Below are positions 17,983-25,433 of a DNA stretch of 64,000 nt, piece after piece. This stretch comes from VRUE01 sp963714155 (lineage in GTDB: Bacteria > Actinomycetota > Thermoleophilia > Solirubrobacterales > 70-9): assembly GCA_963714155.1 (NCBI GenBank), contig OY970236.1:372001-436000 (forward strand), given 5' to 3'. A program made the position numbers and the translations under genes. The notes beneath the pieces are model-generated. The model was not told the origin of the DNA, did not search any database, and saw nothing but the letters and a program-made list of their open reading frames with translations. Position 1 is the first letter of the stretch; each line of letters starts with the position of its first letter.

Positions 17983-20409
17983 CTAGACATCGAGAAACCT
18001 AACCTCCTTGGCGTGCCGTTCTATAAAGGCCTTGCGTGGCTCCACCTTGTCGCCCATCAGGTCGGTGAAGATCTTCTCCGCCATCGCCGCGTCGTCGATC
18101 TGGACCCGCTCCAAGGTGCGGCTGGCGGGATCCATCGTCGTCTCGCGCAGCTGTTCGGCGTTCATCTCGCCCAGGCCCTTGAAGCGCTGCATGGTCACTC
18201 CATGGCGGGCCAGGTCCATCACCATCCGCCGCAGCTCGGCGAACGACTCTGCCGCTTTCTCTTTCTGCTCGAGCGAGATCTTGAACGGCGGTCGGCCGAC
18301 TTGGCTGAGCAGCTCGCGATGGGACTCGACCAAGCGGCGGTAATCATGCGATTCGAAGAGACCGGCGGAGAGCTCGAAGGCCTTGGCCAGCCCGTCGCGA
18401 CGGTGAACCGCGCGGACGAGGATTTCATCGCCTGATTCGGAGACGATCTCGGTGTCGAATGGCTCGACCTCGCCGGCGTCGCCGTTGAGCACGTCCTTCA
18501 CCTCGGCGAGCGACGTCACACCCCGGTCGAGGATTTCCGACTCGCCGAGAAAGCGGATCAGCTCGGCGCCGAAGTCAGCCTGCAGCGAGTCTGCCCAGCC
18601 CTCGTGCTCCTTCAGTCGCCGGTTGAAGCGCTGCCAGCGCGTGGCGGTCAGCTTGTGCGTCTCACCGCTGGCGTCGGTCACCTCCATCTGCTCGAGCTTG
18701 TCGCGCAGCAACAGCTCCTCGAGCTCGGACTCCTTCTCGACGTAGGTTTCCTGCTTGCCGTTTTTCAGCTTGTAGAGCGGCGGCTTGGCGATGTAGACGT
18801 AGCCGGCCTCGATCAGCTCGGGCATCTCGCGGTAGAGGAAGGTCAGCACCAGGGTGCGGATGTGGGCACCGTCGACATCCGCGTCGGTCATCAGCACGAC
18901 CTTGTGGTAGCGCGCGTCTTTGACGTCGAACTCCTCGCGGATGCCGGTGCCGACAGCGGTGATCAGCGCCTGGATCTCGTTGTTGGAGAGGACCTTGTCG
19001 ATCCGCGCCTTCTCGACGTTGATGATCTTGCCGCGCAGCGGCAGCACGGCCTGGGTGTTGCGGTCGCGACCTTGCTTCGCGGAACCGCCGGCGGAATCAC
19101 CCTCGACGATGAACAGCTCGGCGAGCGCGGGGTCGCGGACGGTGCAGTCGGCGAGCTTGCCCGGCAGAGTGGAGTTCTCGAGCGCCGACTTGCGCCGGGT
19201 CAGGTCACGGGCCTTGCGAGCGGCCTGACGGGCGCGCGCGGCATCCACTGCCTTGCCGATGATCCGTTTCGCCTCGCCCGGGTTCTCCTCGAAGAACTCG
19301 CCGAGCTTGCGGTTGACGGACTCCTTGACCAGCCCCTCGATCGGGGGGTTGCCGAGCTTGGTCTTGGTCTGGCCCTCGAACTGCGGGTCGGCCAGCTTGA
19401 CCGAGATCACCGCGGTCAGCCCCTCGCGCACGTCGTCGCCGGTCAGGTTCTCGTCTTTCTCTTTGAGCAGACCTTTGCCGCGCGCGTAGGCATTGAGCGT
19501 GCGGGTCAGGGCCGAGCGGAAGCCGGAGAGGTGGGAGCCGCCCTCGTGGGTGTTGATGTTGTTGGCGAAGCTGAAGATCGATTCCTGGTAGGAGGAGTTC
19601 CACTGCATCGCCACCTCGACCTGGCCATCCTCGGTCTCGTTCTCGAAGAAGACCGTCTTGCGGTGCAGCGGGTCCTTGTTCTCGTTGAGATGGGCGACGA
19701 AGTCGACGATGCCGCCCTCGTAGTGGAAGGTGTCCTGCTGGCCCGCCGCGCGCTCGTCGACCAGCTCGATCTTGAGGCCGCGGGTGAGGAAGGCGGTCTC
19801 GCGCAAGCGCTCGGCCAGGGTCGCGTAGTCGAACTCGAACTCGTCGAAGATCTCGTCGTCGGGCAGGAAGGTGATCGTCGTGCCGTGGGCATCGCTACTG
19901 GCGCCGCGATTGAGATCGGCCTGCGGCTTGCCGCGTTCGTAGTCCTGGGTCCAGACCGCGCCGTCGCGACTGATTTCGAGGTGAAGTTTCTCGGAGAGCG
20001 CGTTGACGACGGAGATGCCGACACCGTGCAGGCCGCCGGAGACCTTGTAGCCCTCGCCGCCGAACTTGCCGCCGGCGTGAAGCGTGGTCAGCACCACCTC
20101 GGCCGCCGGTCGCTTCTCTTTTTTCAGTTCATCGACCGGAATGCCGCGGCCGTTATCGATGACGGTGCAGCTGTTGTCGGGGTGCAGGACAACGCGGACG
20201 TTGTCGCAGTAGCCGGCAATCGCCTCGTCGACCGAGTTGTCGAGCACCTCGTAGACCAGGTGGTGAAGGCCCCGTGGCCCGGTGGAGCCGATGTACATGC
20301 CCGGTCGCTTGCGAACCGCTTCCAGACCCTCGAGGACGGTGATGTCCTTGGCGCCGTAGGACTCCGAGCCGCCTTTTTTCTGCGCGCCCGTATTCGTCTT
20401 CTCAGGCAA
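17983..20409 (-). CDS. gyrB: DNA gyrase subunit B with long TOPRIM insert
   Basis: ATPase subunit of gyrase, 808 residues. The GHKL ATPase motifs (VLDNSVDEA, DNGRGIPV, GLHGVGISVVNAL), transducer, and TOPRIM motifs (VEGDSAGGSAKQ, PLRGKIINVEKA, MTDADVDGAHI) are intact, and the tail has QRFKGLGEMN. The stretch between KPPLYKL (~540) and RFKGLGEMN (~738) is about 170 residues longer than in Bacillus-type GyrB and resembles in place and size the insert of proteobacterial GyrB. The start is TTG 20409 with AGGGA upstream. A terminator-like hairpin lies 28 nt before the start codon. Confidence 0.96.
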   Translation of the reverse strand: MPEKTNTGAQKKGGSESYGAKDITVLEGLEAVRKRPGMYIGSTGPRGLHHLVYEVLDNSVDEAIAGYCDNVRVVLHPDNSCTVIDNGRGIPVDELKKEKRPAAEVVLTTLHAGGKFGGEGYKVSGGLHGVGISVVNALSEKLHLEISRDGAVWTQDYERGKPQADLNRGASSDAHGTTITFLPDDEIFDEFEFDYATLAERLRETAFLTRGLKIELVDERAAGQQDTFHYEGGIVDFVAHLNENKDPLHRKTVFFENETEDGQVEVAMQWNSSYQESIFSFANNINTHEGGSHLSGFRSALTRTLNAYARGKGLLKEKDENLTGDDVREGLTAVISVKLADPQFEGQTKTKLGNPPIEGLVKESVNRKLGEFFEENPGEAKRIIGKAVDAARARQAARKARDLTRRKSALENSTLPGKLADCTVRDPALAELFIVEGDSAGGSAKQGRDRNTQAVLPLRGKIINVEKARIDKVLSNNEIQALITAVGTGIREEFDVKDARYHKVVLMTDADVDGAHIRTLVLTFLYREMPELIEAGYVYIAKPPLYKLKNGKQETYVEKESELEELLLRDKLEQMEVTDASGETHKLTATRWQRFNRRLKEHEGWADSLQADFGAELIRFLGESEILDRGVTSLAEVKDVLNGDAGEVEPFDTEIVSESGDEILVRAVHRRDGLAKAFELSAGLFESHDYRRLVESHRELLSQVGRPPFKISLEQKEKAAESFAELRRMVMDLARHGVTMQRFKGLGEMNAEQLRETTMDPASRTLERVQIDDAAMAEKIFTDLMGDKVEPRKAFIERHAKEVRFLDV

Positions 20410-20428
20410 TTAATCCCTTCCCGCTCTC

Positions 20429-20473
20429 ATAGAAAACCCCGACCTTTCGGGCTTTGGCCGCCCTGGGTCGGGG
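20429..20473 (-). terminator. Terminator-like hairpin in the dciA-gyrB spacer (possible gyrB attenuator)
   Basis: On the minus strand an 8-bp stem CCCCGACC / GGTCGGGG (20473-20466 with 20444-20437) encloses a smaller GGGC/GCCC stem and is followed by TTTTCTAT (20436-20429), the form of an intrinsic terminator. It may end the dnaA-dnaN-recF-dciA transcript. However, it lies only about 30 nt before gyrB and downstream of a TATCCT -10-like box (minus strand, 20499-20494), so it may instead sit in the gyrB leader. Confidence 0.55.
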
Positions 20474-20571
20474 CAGAAATGCAAGTTGACATAAGGATAC
20501 CAGTTCGGACCCCCTGAGAGTTGCCCCGGAGCAAATAAAAGCCCTGCAAATCAGCGTATTTGAAATTACTT

Positions 20572-20871
20572 TCAGTCATCTCTCACACGGAAGCGCAAAC
20601 TCTGCGGCGCGCGCTCGCTGAGCCTCTCTCGCAGACGCTCGAGCAGCTGCGCCTGCATCAAATCCAACTCCTGCGCCCAGACGGAATCTGAGCAGTCAAC
20701 CGTGACCACGCCGTCGCGTTCTGAAACCGGTCGGGCAACCGCCGCTATGCGCTCGCCGACGAGCTCGGGCCAGACCGACTGCAGGGCCGCCAGGGGCGTC
20801 TTTGGGGCTGCTCGTTCAAGCGCGCCACGCAGGGCTGTGCCCGCTGGCCGGGGGGCTCGGCGGCGGCTCAT
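20572..20871 (-). CDS. dciA: DciA-like DUF721 protein
   Basis: 99-residue protein whose C-terminal two thirds match the DUF721/DciA family (LQSVWPELVGERIAAVARPV, VTVDCSDSVWAQELDLM, LRERLSE). DciA loads or recruits the replicative helicase in bacteria lacking DnaC/DnaI; location directly after recF is classical for actinobacteria. The same frame is open far upstream (to 21198), but that part is antisense-composition Arg/Ala sequence overlapping recF. The ATG at 20871 overlaps the recF stop (ATGA) and gives the expected MSRRRAPRPAG start. dnaB, its expected partner, begins at 63826. Confidence 0.85.
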   Translation of the reverse strand: MSRRRAPRPAGTALRGALERAAPKTPLAALQSVWPELVGERIAAVARPVSERDGVVTVDCSDSVWAQELDLMQAQLLERLRERLSERAPQSLRFRVRDD

Positions 20872-21959
20872 GCCGCGACCGACTCCTCTACTGGCAGTGG
20901 CATTCGCACCACGCTGTCCCTCGCCTGCTGCGGCAGCGAATCTTCGGCTGCGGCGCTGATCACGGCCTGACCACCACCCGCCAGACGCTCGATCAAACGG
21001 GTGCGGCGGTCGGGGTCGAGCTCGCTCATCACGTCGTCGAGCAAGAGCAGGGGCGCAACGCCGCGCGCCGCGAGCAAGACGTCGCGCTCGGCGAAGAGAA
21101 GGGCAAGAAGGGCGGCGCGCTGTTGGCCCTGCGATCCATAGCGCCGCAGCGAGCGCCCAGCGGCGTTGAACTTGACCTCGTCGAGGTGGGGTCCCCACGA
21201 GGTTCGCCCCAGGCGCAGGTCGGCGTCGCGCCGCTCTCCCAGGCCAGTGCGAATCTCCTCCGCCGAACCAGCCGCTCGCGGCGCGTACTCGAGCTCCCCC
21301 CCACCCTCCAAGCCCAGCTCAGCGGCGGTGGTGGCGAAGGGCGCGGTGAGCTCGGACACGGCCTCGGTGCGGGCGGTGACCACGGCGGCGGCTGAGTCGG
21401 CCAGCGCCGCGTCCCAGGTGTCGAGCTGGTTGGGAGTGCCGTGGCCAGCGGCTATGCGCGCGACCAGTGCGTTGCGTTGAGCCAGGGCCTGGCCGAAGCG
21501 CTGGCGCAGCTCGGCGCGATGCGGCCAGCGGGCGGCGATGAAGCCGTCGAGGTGAGCACGCCTCTCGGCCGGCGGACCCTTGATCAGCGAGAGCCGGTCC
21601 GGTGAAAAAACCGCGACCGCCGGGCGGCTGCGGGCCAGGGTCGCCGGATCGGCCGCGCTGCCGTCAAGCAGGTGCCGGCGCCCCTCAGCGCGGCTGACCG
21701 AGGCGAGCAGGTGGCGCTCGATCCCGTCGTCGTCGCGGATCGTCGCTTCAGCCCGGGCGAAAGAGCCGCCGAAGGGGATCAGGTCGCGGCGATCGGAGGT
21801 CCGAAAAGAACGCCCGGTGAGGGCGAAGTAGAGCGCCTCCAGCAGGTTTGTCTTGCCGACGCCGTTGGGTCCGACGAGGCTGAGAACTCCCGTGCCAAGC
21901 TCGATCCGCGCCTGGACCAGGCTCCGCAGCGGACGCGCTTCGACGACGGTGACCAGCAC
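20868..21959 (-). CDS. recF: DNA replication and repair protein RecF
   Basis: 363-residue ABC/SMC-type ATPase that helps load RecA at gaps. Walker A is GPNGVGKT (residues ~31-38), the signature region is GSQGQQRAALLALLFAE, and Walker B is LLLLDDVMSELD. It starts at GTG 21959, 9 nt after the dnaN stop, and overlaps dciA by 4 nt, so dnaN-recF-dciA is one translational unit. Length and motif order are typical. Confidence 0.95.
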   Translation of the reverse strand: MLVTVVEARPLRSLVQARIELGTGVLSLVGPNGVGKTNLLEALYFALTGRSFRTSDRRDLIPFGGSFARAEATIRDDDGIERHLLASVSRAEGRRHLLDGSAADPATLARSRPAVAVFSPDRLSLIKGPPAERRAHLDGFIAARWPHRAELRQRFGQALAQRNALVARIAAGHGTPNQLDTWDAALADSAAAVVTARTEAVSELTAPFATTAAELGLEGGGELEYAPRAAGSAEEIRTGLGERRDADLRLGRTSWGPHLDEVKFNAAGRSLRRYGSQGQQRAALLALLFAERDVLLAARGVAPLLLLDDVMSELDPDRRTRLIERLAGGGQAVISAAAEDSLPQQARDSVVRMPLPVEESVAA

Positions 21960-21968
21960 CGGACGCGC

Positions 21969-23075
21969 TCAGACGTTGAGGCGGATTGGCATCACCAGGT
22001 AGCGGAAGTCTTCGTTGTCGACCGGCTGCAGCAGGCCCGGCCGCAGCGGCGAGATCAAGCGCAGCATCACCTCGTCGCCCTCGACGCTTTCGATGCCCTC
22101 GCGCAGGAACTCGGGGTTGAAGCCGATCTCCAGCGGCTCGCCCTCAAAGGCGGCCGGCATCGTCTCCTCGGCGTCGCCGACGTCGGGTGTGGAGGCGGCG
22201 ATCTTGAGCTCCCCCGGTGAGAAGGACAGGCGCAATGGCGCGTTGCGTTGGGCCAGCTGGCTGATCCGGCGGACGACGTCGAGCAGCTCCGGCCGCGGCA
22301 AGCGCACGTCGTGCTCGTAGGACTCCGGCAGGAGCTGTCGAAAGTTGGGGAATTGCCCCTCGATCAGCCTCGTGTTGAGGACAATTGCCCCTGCCTTGAA
22401 AATGGCCTGGTTGCGCTGCAGCGCAACGGAAACGGTCTCAACGCCATCGGCAGAGACGATCCGGCCCAACTCTCGCAGGGCCTTGGCCGGGATGTTGGCC
22501 TCGAGCTCGCCGCCGATCGCGCTGTCGAGCTCGGTCCGCTTGACCGCAAGCCGGTAGGAGTCGGTCGCGACCATCGTCATCTCCGAGCCGCTGGCGCTGA
22601 CGAGGACGCCGGTCAGTACCGGCCTCATGTCGTCGCGAGAGGCCGCGCGGGCAACCAGGTCCACGGTCGCGGCAAGGGCCGCCGCCGGAATCGAGAGCGG
22701 CTCGCCCTCCTCCTCAGGGAAGGCGGGGAAGTCCTCGCTGGGCAGCACACGAAGGTGAAAGCTCGAGCCGCCGCTGCGGATCTCGACGTCGCGCTCTGAC
22801 TCGCGCAGCTCGATCTCCACCGTTGAATCGCCGAGTGAGCGGCTGACCTCGGCAAGTAGGCGGCCGGGGAGGAGAACGGCACCCTCGCCCTCGATCTCGG
22901 CGGCGAGCTCCGTCTTCAAGCCCATCTCCAGGTCGGTAGCGCTGAGGCTGACTCCATCCCCGGCGGCGTTGAGCAAGATGCCGGAGAGCGATTGGGTGGC
23001 GGCGCGTGTCGATACAGCTCTGGAGACGACTGAGAGCTTGGCGACAAGCTCGTCTCGTTTGGTTGTCAGCTTCAA
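21969..23075 (-). CDS. dnaN: DNA polymerase III beta subunit (sliding clamp)
   Basis: 368-residue clamp that tethers the polymerase. It starts MKLTTKRDELVAKLSVVSRA, and the three repeated clamp domains are recognisable (e.g. TDLEMGLKTEL, ATDSYRLAVKRTEL, SPDVGDAEETMPA-like loop), ending with the conserved C-terminal YLVMPIRL. Length is normal. It is preceded by a 136-bp non-coding spacer from dnaA that contains the DnaA-box-like cluster, so dnaN may have its own promoter there. Confidence 0.96.
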   Translation of the reverse strand: MKLTTKRDELVAKLSVVSRAVSTRAATQSLSGILLNAAGDGVSLSATDLEMGLKTELAAEIEGEGAVLLPGRLLAEVSRSLGDSTVEIELRESERDVEIRSGGSSFHLRVLPSEDFPAFPEEEGEPLSIPAAALAATVDLVARAASRDDMRPVLTGVLVSASGSEMTMVATDSYRLAVKRTELDSAIGGELEANIPAKALRELGRIVSADGVETVSVALQRNQAIFKAGAIVLNTRLIEGQFPNFRQLLPESYEHDVRLPRPELLDVVRRISQLAQRNAPLRLSFSPGELKIAASTPDVGDAEETMPAAFEGEPLEIGFNPEFLREGIESVEGDEVMLRLISPLRPGLLQPVDNEDFRYLVMPIRLNV

Positions 23076-23108
23076 GTGATCAATGCCTTCTTGAGTTGAG
23101 TTAGTACC

Positions 23109-23243
23109 TGTGGAAAAGCTGGGAAAGCGCCACGAATCCGCATTGGCCAGCGGTTAGCCGGGTGTGGAGGGCTTTGTGGGAAGGCGTTGATTCTTACAGT
23201 GTCGTCGGCCGTCAGCGCCGGCCTGTGGAGCTGCTGTGGATTG
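23109..23243. other. Candidate oriC: cluster of DnaA-box-like motifs in the dnaN-dnaA spacer
   Basis: Five copies of TGTGG(A/G) in the same orientation fall within 135 bp: 23109-23117 (TGTGGAAAA, i.e. TTTTCCACA on the other strand, one mismatch to the TTATCCACA box), 23163-23171, 23175-23183, 23224-23232 and 23235-23243 (TGTGGATTG). The last two are inside the 3' end of dnaA. The first is a good box, the rest are degenerate. Genes diverge from this region on both sides and parABS is close, consistent with an origin. No strongly AT-rich unwinding element is evident. Confidence 0.5.
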
Positions 23244-24540
23244 CGACCCGCAGCTCGTTGACCTGGGTAGCAAGGACCGCATCCTCGCCGCAGCGGGCTT
23301 CGGCACGACGGATTGAGTTGAGCACGGTGGAGTGATCGCGACCGCCGTAGAGACGGCCGATCTGCGGCAGCGAGAGGTCGGTCAGCTCGCGAGTGAGGAG
23401 GATCGCGACATGGCGAGCGCTGAGCGGGGTGGCGGCCCGGGTCGAGCCGACGAGCTCCGCCCGCGAGATACCGAACGCGGCCGAGACCTGTTGCTGGATC
23501 TCGTCAACCGGGACCTTTTCGGCTGCCGGCGCGGTTTTGGGGATCACGGCGTCGACCAGTTCGGGGCTCAGTGGCTTGGCCGTCAGCGAGGCGTGGGCAA
23601 TCAGGCGGGTGAGGGCGCCGTGCAGCTGGCGAACGTTGATGTCGATCCGGTGGGCCAGCTGGTTGAGCACGTCGCCCTCGGTGTCGACACCCGCCTCGCG
23701 AACGAGGCGGCGCAGGACGGTGAGGCGCGTGGCCAGGTTTGGCGGCTCCACGGCAACGGTCAAGCCCCACTCGAAACGATCCCGCAGTCTCGACTCGAGG
23801 GTCGAGAGCTCGCTGGGAATGCGATCGGCGGAGAGCACGAGCTGGCTGCCGCCTTCGTAGAGCGCGTTGAAGGTGTGGAAGAACTCGTCCTCGGTGTGGC
23901 GCTTGCCCTCGAGGAACTGAACGTCGTCGACGAGCAGGATGTCGAGGTCGCGATAGCGCCGCTTGAACTCTTCCGCGCCAGCCGTGCGCAGCGCGGTGAC
24001 GAACTCGTTGGTGAAGCACTCGGCCGTCGTGTAGCGGACGTTGAGAGCGGGGGCAGAGGTCGCCAGGTAGTTGGCTATCGCGACCAGGAGGTGCGTCTTG
24101 CCGAGTCCGGGGGGACCGTGGAGGAAGAGCGGGTTGTAGGCCTCCGAGGGCGCCTCGGCCACCGCCAGCGCGGCGGCATGAGCGGCGCGGTTCCCGGCGC
24201 CGATGACAAAGCGATCGAAGCTGTAGTTGGCGTTGAGGTCGAGCCCGGGAGCGCAGCCCCCCTGCGCCTCACCTTCCTCCCCTTCCGCGATGAAGGTGAC
24301 GTTGCGCAGCTGCGAGCCCGCGCCGGCGAGTGCCTCGCGGATCAGGCCCGAGTAGCGCCGCTCGGTCCAGGCCCGAATCCCCTCGGGGGCGGAGAGGAGG
24401 AGCGTCTCGGCCTGACTGCCGGCGACCTTCAGCGGCTCCAGCCAGAGCTGGAACGTCGATGGCGGGACGGAGGCCCGTAGTCGGCCCTGCACGTCCTGCC
24501 AAAGGGAGTCGAGGTCTTGTCTCGCCGCGTCATTTTGCAC
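23212..24540 (-). CDS. dnaA: Chromosomal replication initiator DnaA
   Basis: 442-residue AAA+ initiator. Domain I is at the N-terminus (LWQDVQGRLRASVPPSTFQLWLEPL), the AAA+ domain has LHGPPGLGKTHLL and ILLVDDVQFLEG, and domain IV ends with the DnaA signature GGRDHSTVLNSI. The open frame extends to 24708, but GTG 24540 (MQNDAARQDLDSLWQ) matches the usual N-terminus; the extension overlaps the rpmH promoter region and has no homology-like content. TATGGT on the minus strand ends 9 nt before this GTG, suggesting a leaderless mRNA. Confidence 0.95.
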   Translation of the reverse strand: MQNDAARQDLDSLWQDVQGRLRASVPPSTFQLWLEPLKVAGSQAETLLLSAPEGIRAWTERRYSGLIREALAGAGSQLRNVTFIAEGEEGEAQGGCAPGLDLNANYSFDRFVIGAGNRAAHAAALAVAEAPSEAYNPLFLHGPPGLGKTHLLVAIANYLATSAPALNVRYTTAECFTNEFVTALRTAGAEEFKRRYRDLDILLVDDVQFLEGKRHTEDEFFHTFNALYEGGSQLVLSADRIPSELSTLESRLRDRFEWGLTVAVEPPNLATRLTVLRRLVREAGVDTEGDVLNQLAHRIDINVRQLHGALTRLIAHASLTAKPLSPELVDAVIPKTAPAAEKVPVDEIQQQVSAAFGISRAELVGSTRAATPLSARHVAILLTRELTDLSLPQIGRLYGGRDHSTVLNSIRRAEARCGEDAVLATQVNELRVAIHSSSTGRR

Positions 24541-24549
24541 CGACGGCCG

Positions 24550-24650
24550 ACCATAGCGACGCCTGGATGGGCCGAAATCGGTCCCCCCGCAAATGCCGCC
24601 GAAATCATTTTTGCGGCGAGCGCCCTCGCTTGGCGGCACGTCCGTATACT
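24550..24650. promoter_or_regulatory. Divergent dnaA / rpmH promoter region
   Basis: For dnaA (minus) a TATGGT box at 24555-24550 lies 9 nt before GTG 24540. For rpmH (plus) TATACT at 24645-24650 lies 10 nt before ATG 24661. Neither start has a Shine-Dalgarno sequence in the remaining space, so both messages are probably leaderless or nearly so. The -35 elements do not resemble TTGACA; CCCTC is found 17 nt before TATACT, as also upstream of tRNA-Lys. Confidence 0.5.
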
Positions 24651-24660
24651 GCGACGCCCG

Positions 24661-24795
24661 ATGAAGCGGACTTATCAGCCGAAGAAGCGGAAGCGGGCGA
24701 AGACGCACGGATTCCGGGCCCGAATGAGCACGCGTGGGGGTCGAGCGATCCTCAAGCGCCGTCGCCGCAAAGGCCGGAAGCGCCTCACTCCCTAG
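24661..24795 (+). CDS. rpmH: 50S ribosomal protein L34
   Basis: 44-residue, very basic ribosomal protein with the universal L34 sequence pattern MKRTYQPKKRKRAKTHGFR, RMSTRGGRAILKRRRRKGRK. The longer open frame upstream (from 24517) runs into dnaA and its promoter and is rejected. rpmH heads the classical rpmH-rnpA-yidD-yidC-jag-rsmG-parA-parB order. Its stop TAG is followed immediately by the ATG of rnpA with no spacer. Confidence 0.97.
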   Translation: MKRTYQPKKRKRAKTHGFRARMSTRGGRAILKRRRRKGRKRLTP

Positions 24796-25164
24796 ATGGC
24801 GGCAAAACGACGCCGCCTCTCGCGCAGCGGCGAGTTCGACCGCGTCTACCGCGACGGATCCTCACATGCCACCCGTTACCTCGTTCTCTACAGCTTTCCC
24901 CGCAAGGACGAGGAGGACGACGAGGTGAGGCTCGGAGTCTCAGTCAGCCGCAAGGTCGGCGGTGCCGTCGATCGCAACCGGGTCAAGCGCGTCCTGCGCG
25001 AGACCTTTTGGGGCCTTTCTGACCAGCTTCCCGAGAGCCACGACTTCGTCCTGGTTGCCCGTCCGGATATTGGTGACCTGATCGAGCGCGACGGCTCGAC
25101 TGGCGTTAGGGCAAGCATCGAGGAGGCACTCGCGGGCTCTCCGGGAAAGAAGCGTTCCACGTGA
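24796..25164 (+). CDS. rnpA: Ribonuclease P protein component
   Basis: 122-residue basic protein subunit of RNase P, which helps the catalytic RNA mature tRNA 5' ends. It carries LSRSGEFDRVYRDG at the N-terminus and the RNR signature GAVDRNRVKRVLRE. The ATG directly abuts the rpmH stop. The last codons are shared with the parS-like palindrome and with the first codons of yidD (GTG at 25161), constraining both protein ends. Confidence 0.95.
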   Translation: MAAKRRRLSRSGEFDRVYRDGSSHATRYLVLYSFPRKDEEDDEVRLGVSVSRKVGGAVDRNRVKRVLRETFWGLSDQLPESHDFVLVARPDIGDLIERDGSTGVRASIEEALAGSPGKKRST

Positions 25165-25170
25165 AACGCT
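25151..25170. promoter_or_regulatory. parS-like ParB-binding site on the yidD start codon
   Basis: AGCGTTCCACGTGAAACGCT is a 20-bp palindrome with one mismatch (the C at 25157, ideal T). Its core GTTCCACGTGAAAC matches 13 of 16 positions of the widely conserved parS TGTTTCACGTGAAACA. The central GTG (25161-25163) is the yidD start codon and overlaps the rnpA stop. Location ~0.6 kb from dnaA and ~2.4 kb before parAB is as expected for a chromosomal parS. Confidence 0.75.
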
Positions 25171-25433
25171 CCCTGCTGGCACTGATCGCCGCCTATCAGC
25201 GCCGAATCTCACCCGCATTTCCCCGCCGCTGCCGTTATGAGCCGACCTGCTCGTCCTACGCCGCCGAGTCGATCCAGCGCTTTGGCGCCGGTCGCGGCAC
25301 ACTCCTCGCGACCTGGCGCCTGCTGCGCTGCAATCCCTTCAGCCACGGCGGCTTCGATCCCGTTCCTGAGCGCTTCACGCTCAAAGTAGGCCCCGTGGAT
25401 CCCGCCGTCCACCACGGTGAGGCGCATACGTGA
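25161..25433 (+). CDS. yidD: Membrane protein insertion efficiency factor YidD
   Basis: 90-residue membrane-associated protein with the YidD pattern: YQRRISPAFPRRCRYEPTC, SSYAAESIQRFGAGRG and WRLLRCNPFSHGGFDPVP. It assists YidC-dependent membrane insertion. The start is GTG 25161, overlapping the rnpA stop by 4 nt and lying at the centre of the parS-like site. Its stop overlaps the yidC GTG (GTGA). Confidence 0.95.
   Translation: MKRSLLALIAAYQRRISPAFPRRCRYEPTCSSYAAESIQRFGAGRGTLLATWRLLRCNPFSHGGFDPVPERFTLKVGPVDPAVHHGEAHT

Noticed and set aside
20486..20491. Perfect TTGACA on the plus strand in the dciA-gyrB spacer
   Set aside because: No plus-strand gene follows and no -10 is present at suitable spacing.
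15325..20517. Long plus-strand open frames over gyrA and gyrB (e.g. 16165-17931 and 18604-20517)
   Set aside because: Antisense shadows of GC-rich genes; translations are Leu/Val/Asp/Arg-rich without motifs, while the minus-strand gyrase genes are certain.
24541..24708. Longer N-terminus for DnaA
   Set aside because: Overlaps the divergent promoter region, lacks conserved content; GTG 24540 gives the family N-terminus.
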